Shown here piece after piece: positions 44,960-53,025 of a stretch of 64,000 bases of DNA. Under the pieces are notes generated by a model. It was not told the origin of the DNA and made no database searches. It worked only from the letters and a program-made list of their open reading frames with translations. The DNA comes from Croceitalea rosinachiae (lineage in GTDB: Bacteria; Bacteroidota; Bacteroidia; Flavobacteriales; Flavobacteriaceae): positions 24,127 to 88,126 of the forward strand of contig NZ_JAVRHR010000004.1 of the NCBI RefSeq assembly GCF_031846445.1. Reading direction: 5' to 3'. A program made the position numbers and the translations under genes. Position 1 is the first letter of the stretch; every line of letters begins with the position of its first letter.

Positions 44960-46296
44960 GTTTCAAAAATATCTTTTAATACGAAGGTAAAAAGCAAATC
45001 TTTGTTGTAACGCTCAATCTGTACTCGAACTCTTTTACCTTCACGTTCATTTAGCATTTGAAGGATTTCTTGAATTTTATAATCATGTATCTCTTTTCCG
45101 TTTATTGCAAGAATAACATCGCCTTCTTTCAAACCAGCTTCTTCAGCAGGGCTACCTGCTCTTATACCTGACACTACAATCTCAGGCACTAAACTCAAAC
45201 GTGTACTGTTATCCATCAAAATTTGAACATTTCCAAAAGAGTCATTGTGTTCAGCTTTTACGACACCTCTAGAGTCTGCAATACGTTCAGCAATATAGCG
45301 AACCCCGTTATGTTGTAATTCAATCCCAGCTAAATTATATTGAAAAGGTCTATTGAAATAGCCGTTTTTGGAAAGTGTAATCTTGTTTCGAGGATAATCA
45401 AAGACAATATTGAACCTTTTAAGGACTTCGCCTCCAACACTACCATTTCGATCACCAAAATCTTTAATTGCGCTAAACGATTCTTTATATGGAAATGCAG
45501 CTTTTGCTTCATTCAATTGAAACATACCAATGCGAATGCCCTTCAATTTAGTTCGCTTTCCGAAAATGTTGCCACTTAATCCCTGCCCTAAAAAGTCTTC
45601 ATAATTCTTTTCGGGAATATCTAGACCTTTATCTGGGTCATGAAATAACCACAATGCATCACTACTACCTGTATCAACCAATAACTTTACAGGAATTTCG
45701 GAATCATCTTCTTTTGTAACCGCTCCGTCCACAAAAGCCTTTTTATCTATTAAGGAAAGGGGCAGCGTTTGTTTTCTTTTAGAAGTTTTATATTGATAAT
45801 CATTCGGGTTGTAAAGTTTCAGACTACTAGAGCTGTAATTGACCTCAACTACAAAATCTTTAAAAAGGTCATACCCAATAATACCATGAATTGGAATACC
45901 CAATGAAGTTGAAAAGTTCAAATCTCTATCTATAACCACATATAAGGCCTGATTGAAATTTTTGGCATTTCCAATCTTAAATGTATTCTTAGTCGATTTT
46001 AATGCCTGAATCGGATCTCCTTCACCCAGACCCTGCAAAGTAATTTCAGAAACATTATTAATTTGAATAGAATCTTGGTTGGTCAAATTAAAGAGAATAG
46101 GACTACTTACACCAGTATCAAGTATAAAAGAGAGTTTTGTGCCATTTAATTCCACCGGCACGACCATCAAATTATTAACCAGTTCAAACTTTATTTTTTC
46201 ATACTTTTTCTTATTTGAGATATGAAATCGTTGTCCAAAACCGGAAATGGAAAAACAAAAAAACACTAAGGTTATATATGTAAGAACTCTATTCAA
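44947..46296 (-). CDS. Exported retropepsin-like aspartyl protease with PDZ domain
   Basis: 449 residues: signal peptide (about 1-22); two retropepsin-like halves with the active-site motifs FILDTGVSSPILFN (about residue 58) and LLVDTGSSDALWLF (about residue 210); then a PDZ domain (about 360-435) with GSPAEEAGLKEGDVILAINGK. Both Asp-Thr-Gly triads are intact, as needed for an active two-lobed aspartyl protease. Two-lobe DTG plus PDZ proteins occur in Bacteroidota; substrates are not known. It acts outside the cytoplasm. Its 3' end overlaps the terminator of the DUF1573 gene. Confidence 0.85.
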   Translation of the reverse strand: MNRVLTYITLVFFCFSISGFGQRFHISNKKKYEKIKFELVNNLMVVPVELNGTKLSFILDTGVSSPILFNLTNQDSIQINNVSEITLQGLGEGDPIQALKSTKNTFKIGNAKNFNQALYVVIDRDLNFSTSLGIPIHGIIGYDLFKDFVVEVNYSSSSLKLYNPNDYQYKTSKRKQTLPLSLIDKKAFVDGAVTKEDDSEIPVKLLVDTGSSDALWLFHDPDKGLDIPEKNYEDFLGQGLSGNIFGKRTKLKGIRIGMFQLNEAKAAFPYKESFSAIKDFGDRNGSVGGEVLKRFNIVFDYPRNKITLSKNGYFNRPFQYNLAGIELQHNGVRYIAERIADSRGVVKAEHNDSFGNVQILMDNSTRLSLVPEIVVSGIRAGSPAEEAGLKEGDVILAINGKEIHDYKIQEILQMLNEREGKRVRVQIERYNKDLLFTFVLKDIFETKKP

Positions 46297-46447
46297 TAGG
46301 CTTATTTATAAAGGGTTGTATCTATTAAAGGTAGGAAAATTAACTCTACTAAAATTAAATTTAACATTAACCCAACATACCAATTAATAAGAGCTTTTAT
46401 TGTTTTGCAGATGCCTTTTCCTCATTTTTGTTAAAATTTATTTCAGA

Positions 46448-47641
46448 ATGCCAAAAATTTCATCTAAAGGACGATTGATGCCAGCTTCGCCAATTCGAAA
46501 ATTGGTTCCTTATGCCGAAGAAGCAAAAAAAAAAGGTATTAATGTTATTCATCTCAACATTGGCCAACCAGACATAAAAACACCCAAAGTCGCATTGGAT
46601 GCCGTAAGAAACCATAAAATTGAAGTTTTGGCTTATAGTAGAACTGAAGGTTCGGATAATTACCGTGAAAAAATTGCCAATTATTATGGAATGCATGATA
46701 TCAATGTGACCGCAAAAGATATTATAGTGACCACAGGCGGCTCGGAAGCCTTGGCGTTCACCATGGGCTCCATTTTAGATGAAGGTGATGAAATTATCAT
46801 TCCAGAACCTTTTTATGCTAATTATAATGGTTTTGCCACAGCTAACGGAGTTAAAGTAATTCCTATAGTATCCGCAATCGAAACGAACTTTGCTTTACCT
46901 CCCTTTTCAGAATTCGAAAAAAACATCACTCCAAAGACAAAGGCTATTTTGATTTGTAATCCTGGGAACCCAACAGGATATCTCTATAATCACGATGAAA
47001 TCAAACAGCTTGTTTCTCTTGTTAAAAACCATGATTTATTTTTAGTCGCTGATGAAGTCTATAGGGAGTTTGCCTATGACGGAAAACACCATCATTCCAT
47101 TTTGAAAGAAGAAGGAATTGAAAATAATGCTATAATAGTCGATTCAGTTTCAAAAAGATATAGTATGTGCGGTGCACGGATTGGTTGTATTGTATCAAAA
47201 AATCAAGAAGTAATTCATACGGCATTAAAATTTGCCCAAGCAAGGCTTTCACCTCCCACATTGGCACAAATTGCAAGTGAAGCAGCATTGGATACACCAC
47301 AAAGTTACTTTGACGACGTAATAACGGAATATGTATCAAGAAGAAATCTTTTGGTCTCTGAGCTTGAAAAAATCGATAATATAAAAATTGCTAAACCGAG
47401 TGGTGCCTTTTATTGTGTAGTACAACTTCCTGTTAAAAATTCAGACGATTTTGCCCAATGGCTTTTGGAACATTTTAATTTAGACAAAGAAACCGTCATG
47501 GTTGCGCCAGCGGGAGGATTTTATGCCACAGAAGGTTTGGGAATCAATCAAATACGGATTGCATATGTATTGGACAAAAAACAACTAGTACGCGCTGTGA
47601 AGATTTTAAAAAAAGGATTGCAACAATACCTTGCCAAGTGA
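46448..47641 (+). CDS. Aminotransferase class I/II (aspartate-type fold I)
   Basis: 397 residues from the ATG at 46448 (MPKISSKGRLMPASPIRKL). PLP fold type I: NPGNPTGY near residue 176, ADEVYREF near 203 and the PLP lysine in IIVDSVSKRYSMCGARIG (about residue 236). C-terminal RIAYVLD contains the carboxylate-binding Arg. Substrate is probably aspartate, an aromatic or branched amino acid; none is certain. Sixteen upstream in-frame codons are hydrophobic and unlike the family. The stop overlaps the murB start (GTGA), so it is coupled to a peptidoglycan enzyme. Confidence 0.88.
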   Translation: MPKISSKGRLMPASPIRKLVPYAEEAKKKGINVIHLNIGQPDIKTPKVALDAVRNHKIEVLAYSRTEGSDNYREKIANYYGMHDINVTAKDIIVTTGGSEALAFTMGSILDEGDEIIIPEPFYANYNGFATANGVKVIPIVSAIETNFALPPFSEFEKNITPKTKAILICNPGNPTGYLYNHDEIKQLVSLVKNHDLFLVADEVYREFAYDGKHHHSILKEEGIENNAIIVDSVSKRYSMCGARIGCIVSKNQEVIHTALKFAQARLSPPTLAQIASEAALDTPQSYFDDVITEYVSRRNLLVSELEKIDNIKIAKPSGAFYCVVQLPVKNSDDFAQWLLEHFNLDKETVMVAPAGGFYATEGLGINQIRIAYVLDKKQLVRAVKILKKGLQQYLAK

Positions 47642-48654
47642 ATATTCTAGAAAATATATCCTTAAAACCATACAATACTTTTGGTATTGACGTTAATGCA
47701 AAGTCTTTTGTAGAAATCAATAGCCTTTTACAGTTACAAAAAGTATTGCAACTTTCTGCCTATTCAGAAAGGTTTATCATAAGTGGAGGGAGCAATATGT
47801 TATTGACTAAAGATATTGATGCCTTAGTCATGCACATTAACCTTAAAGGAATATCAATAGTTGAAGAGAATGATCTTGTGGTCAACATAAAAGTGATGGC
47901 TGGTGAAAACTGGCACGATTTGGTACTGTGGGCTATAGAAAAAGATTATGGCGGAATTGAAAATTTATCCCTGATTCCTGGTAGTACAGGCACTGCACCT
48001 ATTCAAAATATTGGGGCATATGGGGTAGAGTTAAAAGATGTTTTTATATCCTGTGAGGCAATGAACATTGACACCTTAGAATTGGAAGAATTTTCTAAAG
48101 AGGATTGTCAATTTAGTTATCGGGACTCCATATTTAAAAATTCAGCAAAAGGGAGATATATTATTACCTCTGTATTACTAAAGCTTACCAAACAAAACCA
48201 TAAGTTATTAACTTTCTATGGTGCCATTGAAGATGAGCTACGAAAAAAAGGAATCGTACACCCAAGTATTAAAAATATTTCTGATGCTGTAATTAAAATA
48301 CGTCAAAGCAAACTTCCTGATCCAAAAAAGCTTGGGAACAGTGGCAGTTTTTTTAAGAATCCTGTAGTATCAAAAAAGACTTTTAAGAGTTTTCAAAAGA
48401 AAAACCCTGAAGCCCCTTTCTATAAAATGGAAAATGGACAATATAAAATTCCAGCGGGGTGGCTTATTGAACAATGTGGTTTTAAGGGTAAGCGTTTGGG
48501 TGATGCAGGCATACATGAAAAACAGGCGCTTGTACTTGTAAATTATGGAAAGGCAACAGGTGAAGAAATTTGGAGTTTGGCCTTGAAAATTCGGGAGGAA
48601 GTAAAAAAACAATTTCAAATCATTATAGAACCTGAGGTAAATATCATAAAATAA
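47638..48654 (+). CDS. murB: UDP-N-acetylenolpyruvoylglucosamine reductase
   Basis: 338 residues starting at GTG inside the aminotransferase stop (GTGA). It reduces UDP-GlcNAc-enolpyruvate to UDP-MurNAc with NADPH and FAD. FAD-binding motifs: IISGGSNMLLTKD (about residue 48) and IPGSTGTAPIQNIGAYGVEL (about residues 114-133). The catalytic Ser is in LGNSGSFFKNP (about 233), and the C-terminal Glu in IEPEVNII. It is the type I MurB (E. coli-like). Cytoplasmic. A hairpin overlaps its stop codon. Confidence 0.96.
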   Translation: MNILENISLKPYNTFGIDVNAKSFVEINSLLQLQKVLQLSAYSERFIISGGSNMLLTKDIDALVMHINLKGISIVEENDLVVNIKVMAGENWHDLVLWAIEKDYGGIENLSLIPGSTGTAPIQNIGAYGVELKDVFISCEAMNIDTLELEEFSKEDCQFSYRDSIFKNSAKGRYIITSVLLKLTKQNHKLLTFYGAIEDELRKKGIVHPSIKNISDAVIKIRQSKLPDPKKLGNSGSFFKNPVVSKKTFKSFQKKNPEAPFYKMENGQYKIPAGWLIEQCGFKGKRLGDAGIHEKQALVLVNYGKATGEEIWSLALKIREEVKKQFQIIIEPEVNIIK

Positions 48655-48685
48655 CCCCAGTTACTAAGCAGTAAACTGGGGTTAT
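48651..48685 (+). terminator. Hairpin after murB (terminator without clear T-tract)
   Basis: Twelve-base-pair perfect inverted repeat ATAACCCCAGTT/AACTGGGGTTAT with an 11-base loop, beginning in the murB stop codon. No U-tract follows on the plus strand, so it is a terminator or an mRNA 3'-end stabiliser. Confidence 0.55.
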
Positions 48686-48825
48686 ACCAAACCAAACTAA
48701 CCAAAATCGTATATACCTTAACTAAACTGTATCTTTTTAAACGCTTCCGTTGTAATCAATTTTATACTTTAGCGTTATTCTATTTACGAGTAAAAAGACA
48801 ATTTGGATTTTTTTCAGTTTTCTTT

Positions 48826-48835
48826 ATGACGTCAT
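48826..48835 (+). promoter_or_regulatory. Palindrome upstream of the ECF sigma gene
   Basis: ATGACGTCAT, a perfect ten-base palindrome, ends 8 bases before the sigma-factor ATG at 48844. It could be an operator or a site near the start of the transcript. No function is shown by the sequence. Confidence 0.3.
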
Positions 48836-48843
48836 AACATTAT

Positions 48844-49410
48844 ATGAGCACATTATTAGAGAAGCATATTGTAGAATTATTACAAGAACGTGATGAAAAA
48901 GCGATTTCATTGTTATATGACAATTATGCTGACACCCTATATGGTGTTGCTTATAAAGTAGTCAAAGATGAAGATTTGGCACAAGACGTTGTTCAAGAGA
49001 GTTTTGTTAAAATTTGGAAAAAATCAGATTCTTATGACGAATCAAAAGCAAAACTGTTCACTTGGTTATTTCGAATTACTCGAAATACCGCCATTGATAA
49101 GTTAAGAAGTGTTAACACAAAATCTGATAAAGAAATCCAAATAGACGTTTCAGACGTATATAATTTAGGTGTGAACACCACACGACCAGAGTTTATGGAC
49201 GTGAAAGAGCATCTTGACAAGATTGAACTTAAATATAAGGTAGTGCTCGATGCATTATTTTTTGAGGGCATGACGCAACAAGAAGCAAGTGAAGAATTGG
49301 ATATTCCTCTAGGTACTATTAAATCGAGATTAAAAATCGGACTTAGGGAGTTACGCAAAATTTATGGCACATCAATGGTGCTGATAATGATAGTTAGTTT
49401 AATATCATGA
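48844..49410 (+). CDS. ECF-type RNA polymerase sigma factor
   Basis: 188 residues with sigma region 2 (about 15-90, KDEDLAQDVVQESFVKIWKK) and region 4 (about 115-172, ALFFEGMTQQEASEELDIPLGTIKSRLKIGLREL). The HTH contains LGTIKSRLKIG. After the HTH the protein ends in a hydrophobic tail (about residues 176-188, MVLIMIVSLIS), which is unusual for a sigma factor. The stop overlaps the start of the anti-sigma gene by four bases. It probably responds to an envelope signal via that anti-sigma factor. It has its own upstream region with a perfect palindrome at 48826. Confidence 0.9.
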   Translation: MSTLLEKHIVELLQERDEKAISLLYDNYADTLYGVAYKVVKDEDLAQDVVQESFVKIWKKSDSYDESKAKLFTWLFRITRNTAIDKLRSVNTKSDKEIQIDVSDVYNLGVNTTRPEFMDVKEHLDKIELKYKVVLDALFFEGMTQQEASEELDIPLGTIKSRLKIGLRELRKIYGTSMVLIMIVSLIS

Positions 49411-50165
49411 CAGAAAAAATTAAAATATTTTTGGATACTGATTTGTTGGAAAAGTATCTTTTAGGAGCTACTTCAACAGAAGAATCATTGCAGGTTGAGC
49501 GATACATTGCCATGTATCCTGAAGTAAGGGAAACTTATAATGAACTTCAAGAAAACTTGGAAGCATTTGCCAAATTGCACGCCTTAAAAGTACCTGTAGG
49601 TTTAAAAGATACTATCTTACACAAGATACGACAACAAAAAAGAGGTACTAGCAAATTCCTCAAATATGCAATTGCCGCGAGTTTTGCGGCTTTAATTTTT
49701 GCTGGTTCATCATATTTCTTCTACAATCAGAATAAGAATCTTCAAGAAGAAAATACTTTAGTTACCAATAAGATTAAGGATCTTGAGTTGGACATGCAAG
49801 TACAATTGGAGGATATAAGAAACCAATACATTGTACTGAATAACCCAAATACCAAAAAATACTCTGTACGAGGCAACAAAAAAGCCGAAGAACTTAAGGC
49901 AGTGGCTTATGTTAATCCTGTAAAAAAGCTTTCTTACATCAATGTTAGTAACTTACCGCAACTACCTGAAGACAAATGCTTTCAGATGTGGGCTGAAGTC
50001 AATGGTGAAATGGTCAATTTAGGCATCATCAAAGATATTGATGATAAAGATAAATTATGGGCTATGCCTTATGCAGATAATGCTATTGGCTATATTACTA
50101 TTGAGCAACAAGGTGGCAATGCTACACCAACAGTTCAAAATATTGTCGCAAATATCAACTATTAG
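49407..50165 (+). CDS. Membrane anti-sigma factor, RskA-like
   Basis: 252 residues. An N-terminal cytoplasmic domain (about 1-80, including DLLEKYLLGATSTEESLQVERYI) resembles anti-sigma zinc-finger or ZAS-like folds but without the Cys/His set. One transmembrane helix (about 85-110, AIAASFAALIFAGSSYF), a coiled-coil stretch, and a periplasmic anti-sigma K (RskA) C-terminal domain ending in PEDKCFQMWAEVNGEM and AIGYITIEQQGGNATPT. It should hold the sigma factor at the membrane until a periplasmic signal triggers release. The overlap of four bases with the sigma gene ensures equal production. Confidence 0.87.
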   Translation: MTEKIKIFLDTDLLEKYLLGATSTEESLQVERYIAMYPEVRETYNELQENLEAFAKLHALKVPVGLKDTILHKIRQQKRGTSKFLKYAIAASFAALIFAGSSYFFYNQNKNLQEENTLVTNKIKDLELDMQVQLEDIRNQYIVLNNPNTKKYSVRGNKKAEELKAVAYVNPVKKLSYINVSNLPQLPEDKCFQMWAEVNGEMVNLGIIKDIDDKDKLWAMPYADNAIGYITIEQQGGNATPTVQNIVANINY

Positions 50166-50235
50166 CAATTATCTAAAGTCATCTTAAACTTAGTTTTCTT
50201 CCTTGTTGATTTTGTATTTTTACAAAAAATTGTAG

Positions 50236-50445
50236 ATGAAGTTGGTTTTACTTACCGTTGGTCTTTTAGCATTAGCATTCGCTGGCATAGCTATTAAAAT
50301 TTGGTCAAAAAAAGATGGAGAATTTGCTGGCACCTGTGCCAGTCAAAACCCATATCTTAACAAGAATGGTGAAGCCTGCGGTTTTTGCGGAAAATTACCT
50401 GAAGAGCAAGATTGTAAAAAAGATTCCATGCCGGAGTTGCAATAG
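50236..50445 (+). CDS. Small membrane-anchored Cys-rich protein
   Basis: 69 residues. One N-terminal hydrophobic helix (about 2-22, LVLLTVGLLALAFAGIAI), a basic/polar linker and a C-terminal tail with Cys34, Cys48, Cys51 and Cys59 (GTCASQNPY, ACGFCGK, QDCKKD). The C-x2-C pair and four Cys suggest metal or disulfide chemistry, orientation unknown. Small proteins of this outline occur in Flavobacteriia. It lies between an anti-sigma gene (70 bases) and a second sigma gene (28 bases). The function is unknown. Confidence 0.7.
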   Translation: MKLVLLTVGLLALAFAGIAIKIWSKKDGEFAGTCASQNPYLNKNGEACGFCGKLPEEQDCKKDSMPELQ

Positions 50446-50473
50446 CAATCATGAATTTAATTAATCTCTTTTT

Positions 50474-51037
50474 TTGAATAAGGCAGAAAACAATCTTTTA
50501 GAAACAATTGCCAAAGCGAAAGCTGGTAATCAGATCGCTTTTAGCACCCTGCTAGATAGTTTTTGGAACGATGTTTATGGTTTTCAATTATTGCGCACCA
50601 AAAATGAAAATGATGCCGAAGATATTACAATACAAACATTTTCAAAAGCCTTTGATAAAATCAACACCTTTGATGAAAACTATGAATTTGGCACTTGGTT
50701 AGTGGCTATTTCAAAAAATCTTCATGTTGATCTTATAAGAAAAAGAAAAAAGAATATTTTGGCTGAACTTGAAGCCGGAAAAAACAGTGAAGTCCATAAA
50801 GTTGCTGATGAAAGCCCTTCAGCTGAAGATAACCTTATTATCGAACAAAACTTGGCCACTTTGTTGGGGCATATTAAAAAATTAAAACCCCATTACCAAA
50901 AAGTAATTAATCTCAGATATTTTAATGAGATGAGCTACACTGAAATCGCCAATGAACTTAACGAACCTATAAACAATATTAAGGTAAAGTTATTACGCGC
51001 TAAAAAACTATTGGCAGAAATTATTACCACCAAGTAA
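50474..51037 (+). CDS. Second sigma-70 family (ECF-like) sigma factor
   Basis: 187 residues starting at TTG. Region 2 (about 18-85, DAEDITIQTFSKAFDKI) and region 4 (about 120-180, INLRYFNEMSYTEIANELNEPINNIKVKLLRAKKLL) are clear. The central linker is longer and acidic (EAGKNSEVHKVADESPSAED). No anti-sigma gene is adjacent; the gene after it is lipA and the one before is the Cys-rich membrane protein, which could be a regulator. Its regulon is unknown. The TTG start keeps the family N-terminus (LETIAKAKAG). Confidence 0.87.
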   Translation: MNKAENNLLETIAKAKAGNQIAFSTLLDSFWNDVYGFQLLRTKNENDAEDITIQTFSKAFDKINTFDENYEFGTWLVAISKNLHVDLIRKRKKNILAELEAGKNSEVHKVADESPSAEDNLIIEQNLATLLGHIKKLKPHYQKVINLRYFNEMSYTEIANELNEPINNIKVKLLRAKKLLAEIITTK

Positions 51038-51071
51038 GCTCTTCCAGAATGGCTTCTAATGCACCTTTTCG

Positions 51072-51079
51072 TATATTTG
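51072..51079 (+). promoter_or_regulatory. -7 element upstream of lipA
   Basis: TATATTTG is an exact TAnnTTTG match, ending 17 bases before the lipA ATG at 51097. No TTTG lies at the standard spacing, so only the -7 half is supported. Confidence 0.45.
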
Positions 51080-51096
51080 TAGCTTAAATAAGCACT

Positions 51097-51975
51097 ATGG
51101 GCACGACCACAGTTGAACATGTGATTCCACCAAAAAAAGGTAAACCCAAATGGTTACGGGTAAAGCTACCCACGGGTAAAAAGTACACACAACTTCGTGG
51201 CCTAGTAGATAAATATGACCTTCATACCATTTGCACCTCCGGTAGCTGTCCAAACATGGGAGAGTGCTGGGGAGAAGGTACAGCCACCTTCATGATTCTA
51301 GGAAACATTTGTACCCGTTCATGTGGATTTTGTGGAGTGAAAACTGGGAGACCTGAAAGCATTGATTGGGCTGAACCTGAAAAAGTAGCACGTTCTATAA
51401 AAATCATGCAAATAAAGCATGCTGTTTTGACTTCAGTAGATAGAGATGATTTAAAAGATATGGGGTCTATTATTTGGTCAGAAACGGTCAAAGCTGTTCG
51501 CCGAATGAACCCTGAGACCACTTTAGAAACTTTGATTCCTGACTTTCAAGGCATAGAAACACATTTAGATCGTATTTTATCTGTGCATCCCGAGGTTATT
51601 TCCCATAATATGGAGACCGTTAAACGCTTGACCAGAGAGGTACGCATACAGGCCAAGTATGAGAGAAGCCTAAACGTTTTAAAATACTTAAAAGACAATG
51701 GTGCAAATAGGACTAAGTCTGGTATTATGTTAGGCTTAGGTGAGTTTGAAGAAGAGGTTTTGCAAACCATGGAAGATTTACGTTCCGTTGGTGTTGACGT
51801 AGTCACTATTGGCCAATATCTGCAGCCTTCTAAAAAACATTTACCGGTAAAAGAATTTATTTTACCTAAACAGTTCAAAAAGTATGAAGAGGTTGGTCTA
51901 AAAATGGGGTTTCGTCACGTTGAAAGTGGTGCCTTGGTAAGATCTTCCTATAAGGCACACAAACACATAGATTAA
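51097..51975 (+). CDS. lipA: Lipoyl synthase
   Basis: 292 residues. A radical SAM enzyme that inserts two sulfurs into octanoylated carrier proteins to form lipoyl groups. The auxiliary cluster motif is CTSGSCPNMGEC (about residues 46-57) and the radical SAM motif CTRSCGFC (about 72-79). RSSYKAHK near the C-terminus contains the third auxiliary ligand region (Ser of RSSY). Cytoplasmic. Length fits. It lies after the second sigma gene with its own -7 element; a link between the sigma and lipA is not implied. Confidence 0.96.
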   Translation: MGTTTVEHVIPPKKGKPKWLRVKLPTGKKYTQLRGLVDKYDLHTICTSGSCPNMGECWGEGTATFMILGNICTRSCGFCGVKTGRPESIDWAEPEKVARSIKIMQIKHAVLTSVDRDDLKDMGSIIWSETVKAVRRMNPETTLETLIPDFQGIETHLDRILSVHPEVISHNMETVKRLTREVRIQAKYERSLNVLKYLKDNGANRTKSGIMLGLGEFEEEVLQTMEDLRSVGVDVVTIGQYLQPSKKHLPVKEFILPKQFKKYEEVGLKMGFRHVESGALVRSSYKAHKHID

Positions 51976-52014
51976 AGCATCTCCTATTCTCGATTTGTTG
52001 TAATTCAATATTAA

Positions 52015-53025
52015 ATGGCTAGACTTAAAATTGGCATCAATGGTTTTGGACGGATAGGAAGAACTTTATTCCGTTTGTTATCAAACTATAAAGAATTTGA
52101 GGTAGTTGCTATAAACGATTTAGCAGATGCTACTACTTTAGTCCATTTGGTAAAATATGACAGTATCCATGGAAAGTTTCAAAAACCAATTGAAACGCAG
52201 GGCAGCAATATATTTTTTGATAATCGAATAATTAGTGTTCTTAATGAACCCCATCCAAAAAATATTGATTGGGGTCAATATGGGATTGATTTAGTTGTTG
52301 AAGCATCTGGCAAATTCAAATTGCGAGAAGATTTAGAATTTCATCTTAAAAATGGAGCAAAAAAAGTGATTTTGTCAGTTCCACCATCAGATGATACAAT
52401 AAAAATGATTGTATTTGGAGTTAATGAGTCTGCTTTAAATTCAAAAAACCATATAATCTCAAATGCTTCATGTACAACAAACAATGCCGCCCCTATGATA
52501 AAAGTGGTTAAAGAGCTTTGCGGAATTGAACAAGCCTATATCACCACTATTCATTCCTATACCTCCGACCAAAGTCTTCATGATAGTCCACATCGCGATT
52601 TAAGAAGGGCTCGTGCCGCGAACCAGTCTATAATTCCCACAACAACTGGAGCTGCGAAAGCGTTAACTAAGATATTTCCTGACTTAGAAGATGTTATAGG
52701 TGGCTGTGGCATTCGAGTTCCCGTACCAAATGGGTCTTTAACTGATATCACTTTCAATGTAAAAAAAGAGACGTCCATTGAAGAAATTAATGCTGCTTTT
52801 AAAGTAGTTTCTGAAAATGAACTAAAAAACGTACTTTTCTATACGAAAGATCCTATTGTATCCATTGATATAAACAATAGTTGTTATTCTTGTACGTTTG
52901 ACTCTCAGATGACTTCGGTGATTGGTAAAATGGTAAAAATCATCGGGTGGTATGACAATGAAACAGGATATAGTTCAAGAATTATTGATTTAATGCAACT
53001 GCTTATAAACAAAGACTACATTTGA
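52015..53025 (+). CDS. gap: Glyceraldehyde-3-phosphate dehydrogenase
   Basis: 336 residues. It makes 1,3-bisphosphoglycerate from G3P with NAD. NAD-binding NGFGRIGRTLFR (about 8-19) and the specificity region INDLADATTLVHLVKY (Asp/Leu pattern of NAD enzymes). The catalytic Cys is in SNASCTTNNAAPM (about residue 153) and its His in TIHSYTSDQSL (about 180). Several core motifs diverge from the commonest form (VPVPNGSLTDITF), so it may be a second GAPDH rather than the main one. Its stop overlaps the start of the hybrid kinase gene, coupling glycolysis to signalling. Confidence 0.93.
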   Translation: MARLKIGINGFGRIGRTLFRLLSNYKEFEVVAINDLADATTLVHLVKYDSIHGKFQKPIETQGSNIFFDNRIISVLNEPHPKNIDWGQYGIDLVVEASGKFKLREDLEFHLKNGAKKVILSVPPSDDTIKMIVFGVNESALNSKNHIISNASCTTNNAAPMIKVVKELCGIEQAYITTIHSYTSDQSLHDSPHRDLRRARAANQSIIPTTTGAAKALTKIFPDLEDVIGGCGIRVPVPNGSLTDITFNVKKETSIEEINAAFKVVSENELKNVLFYTKDPIVSIDINNSCYSCTFDSQMTSVIGKMVKIIGWYDNETGYSSRIIDLMQLLINKDYI

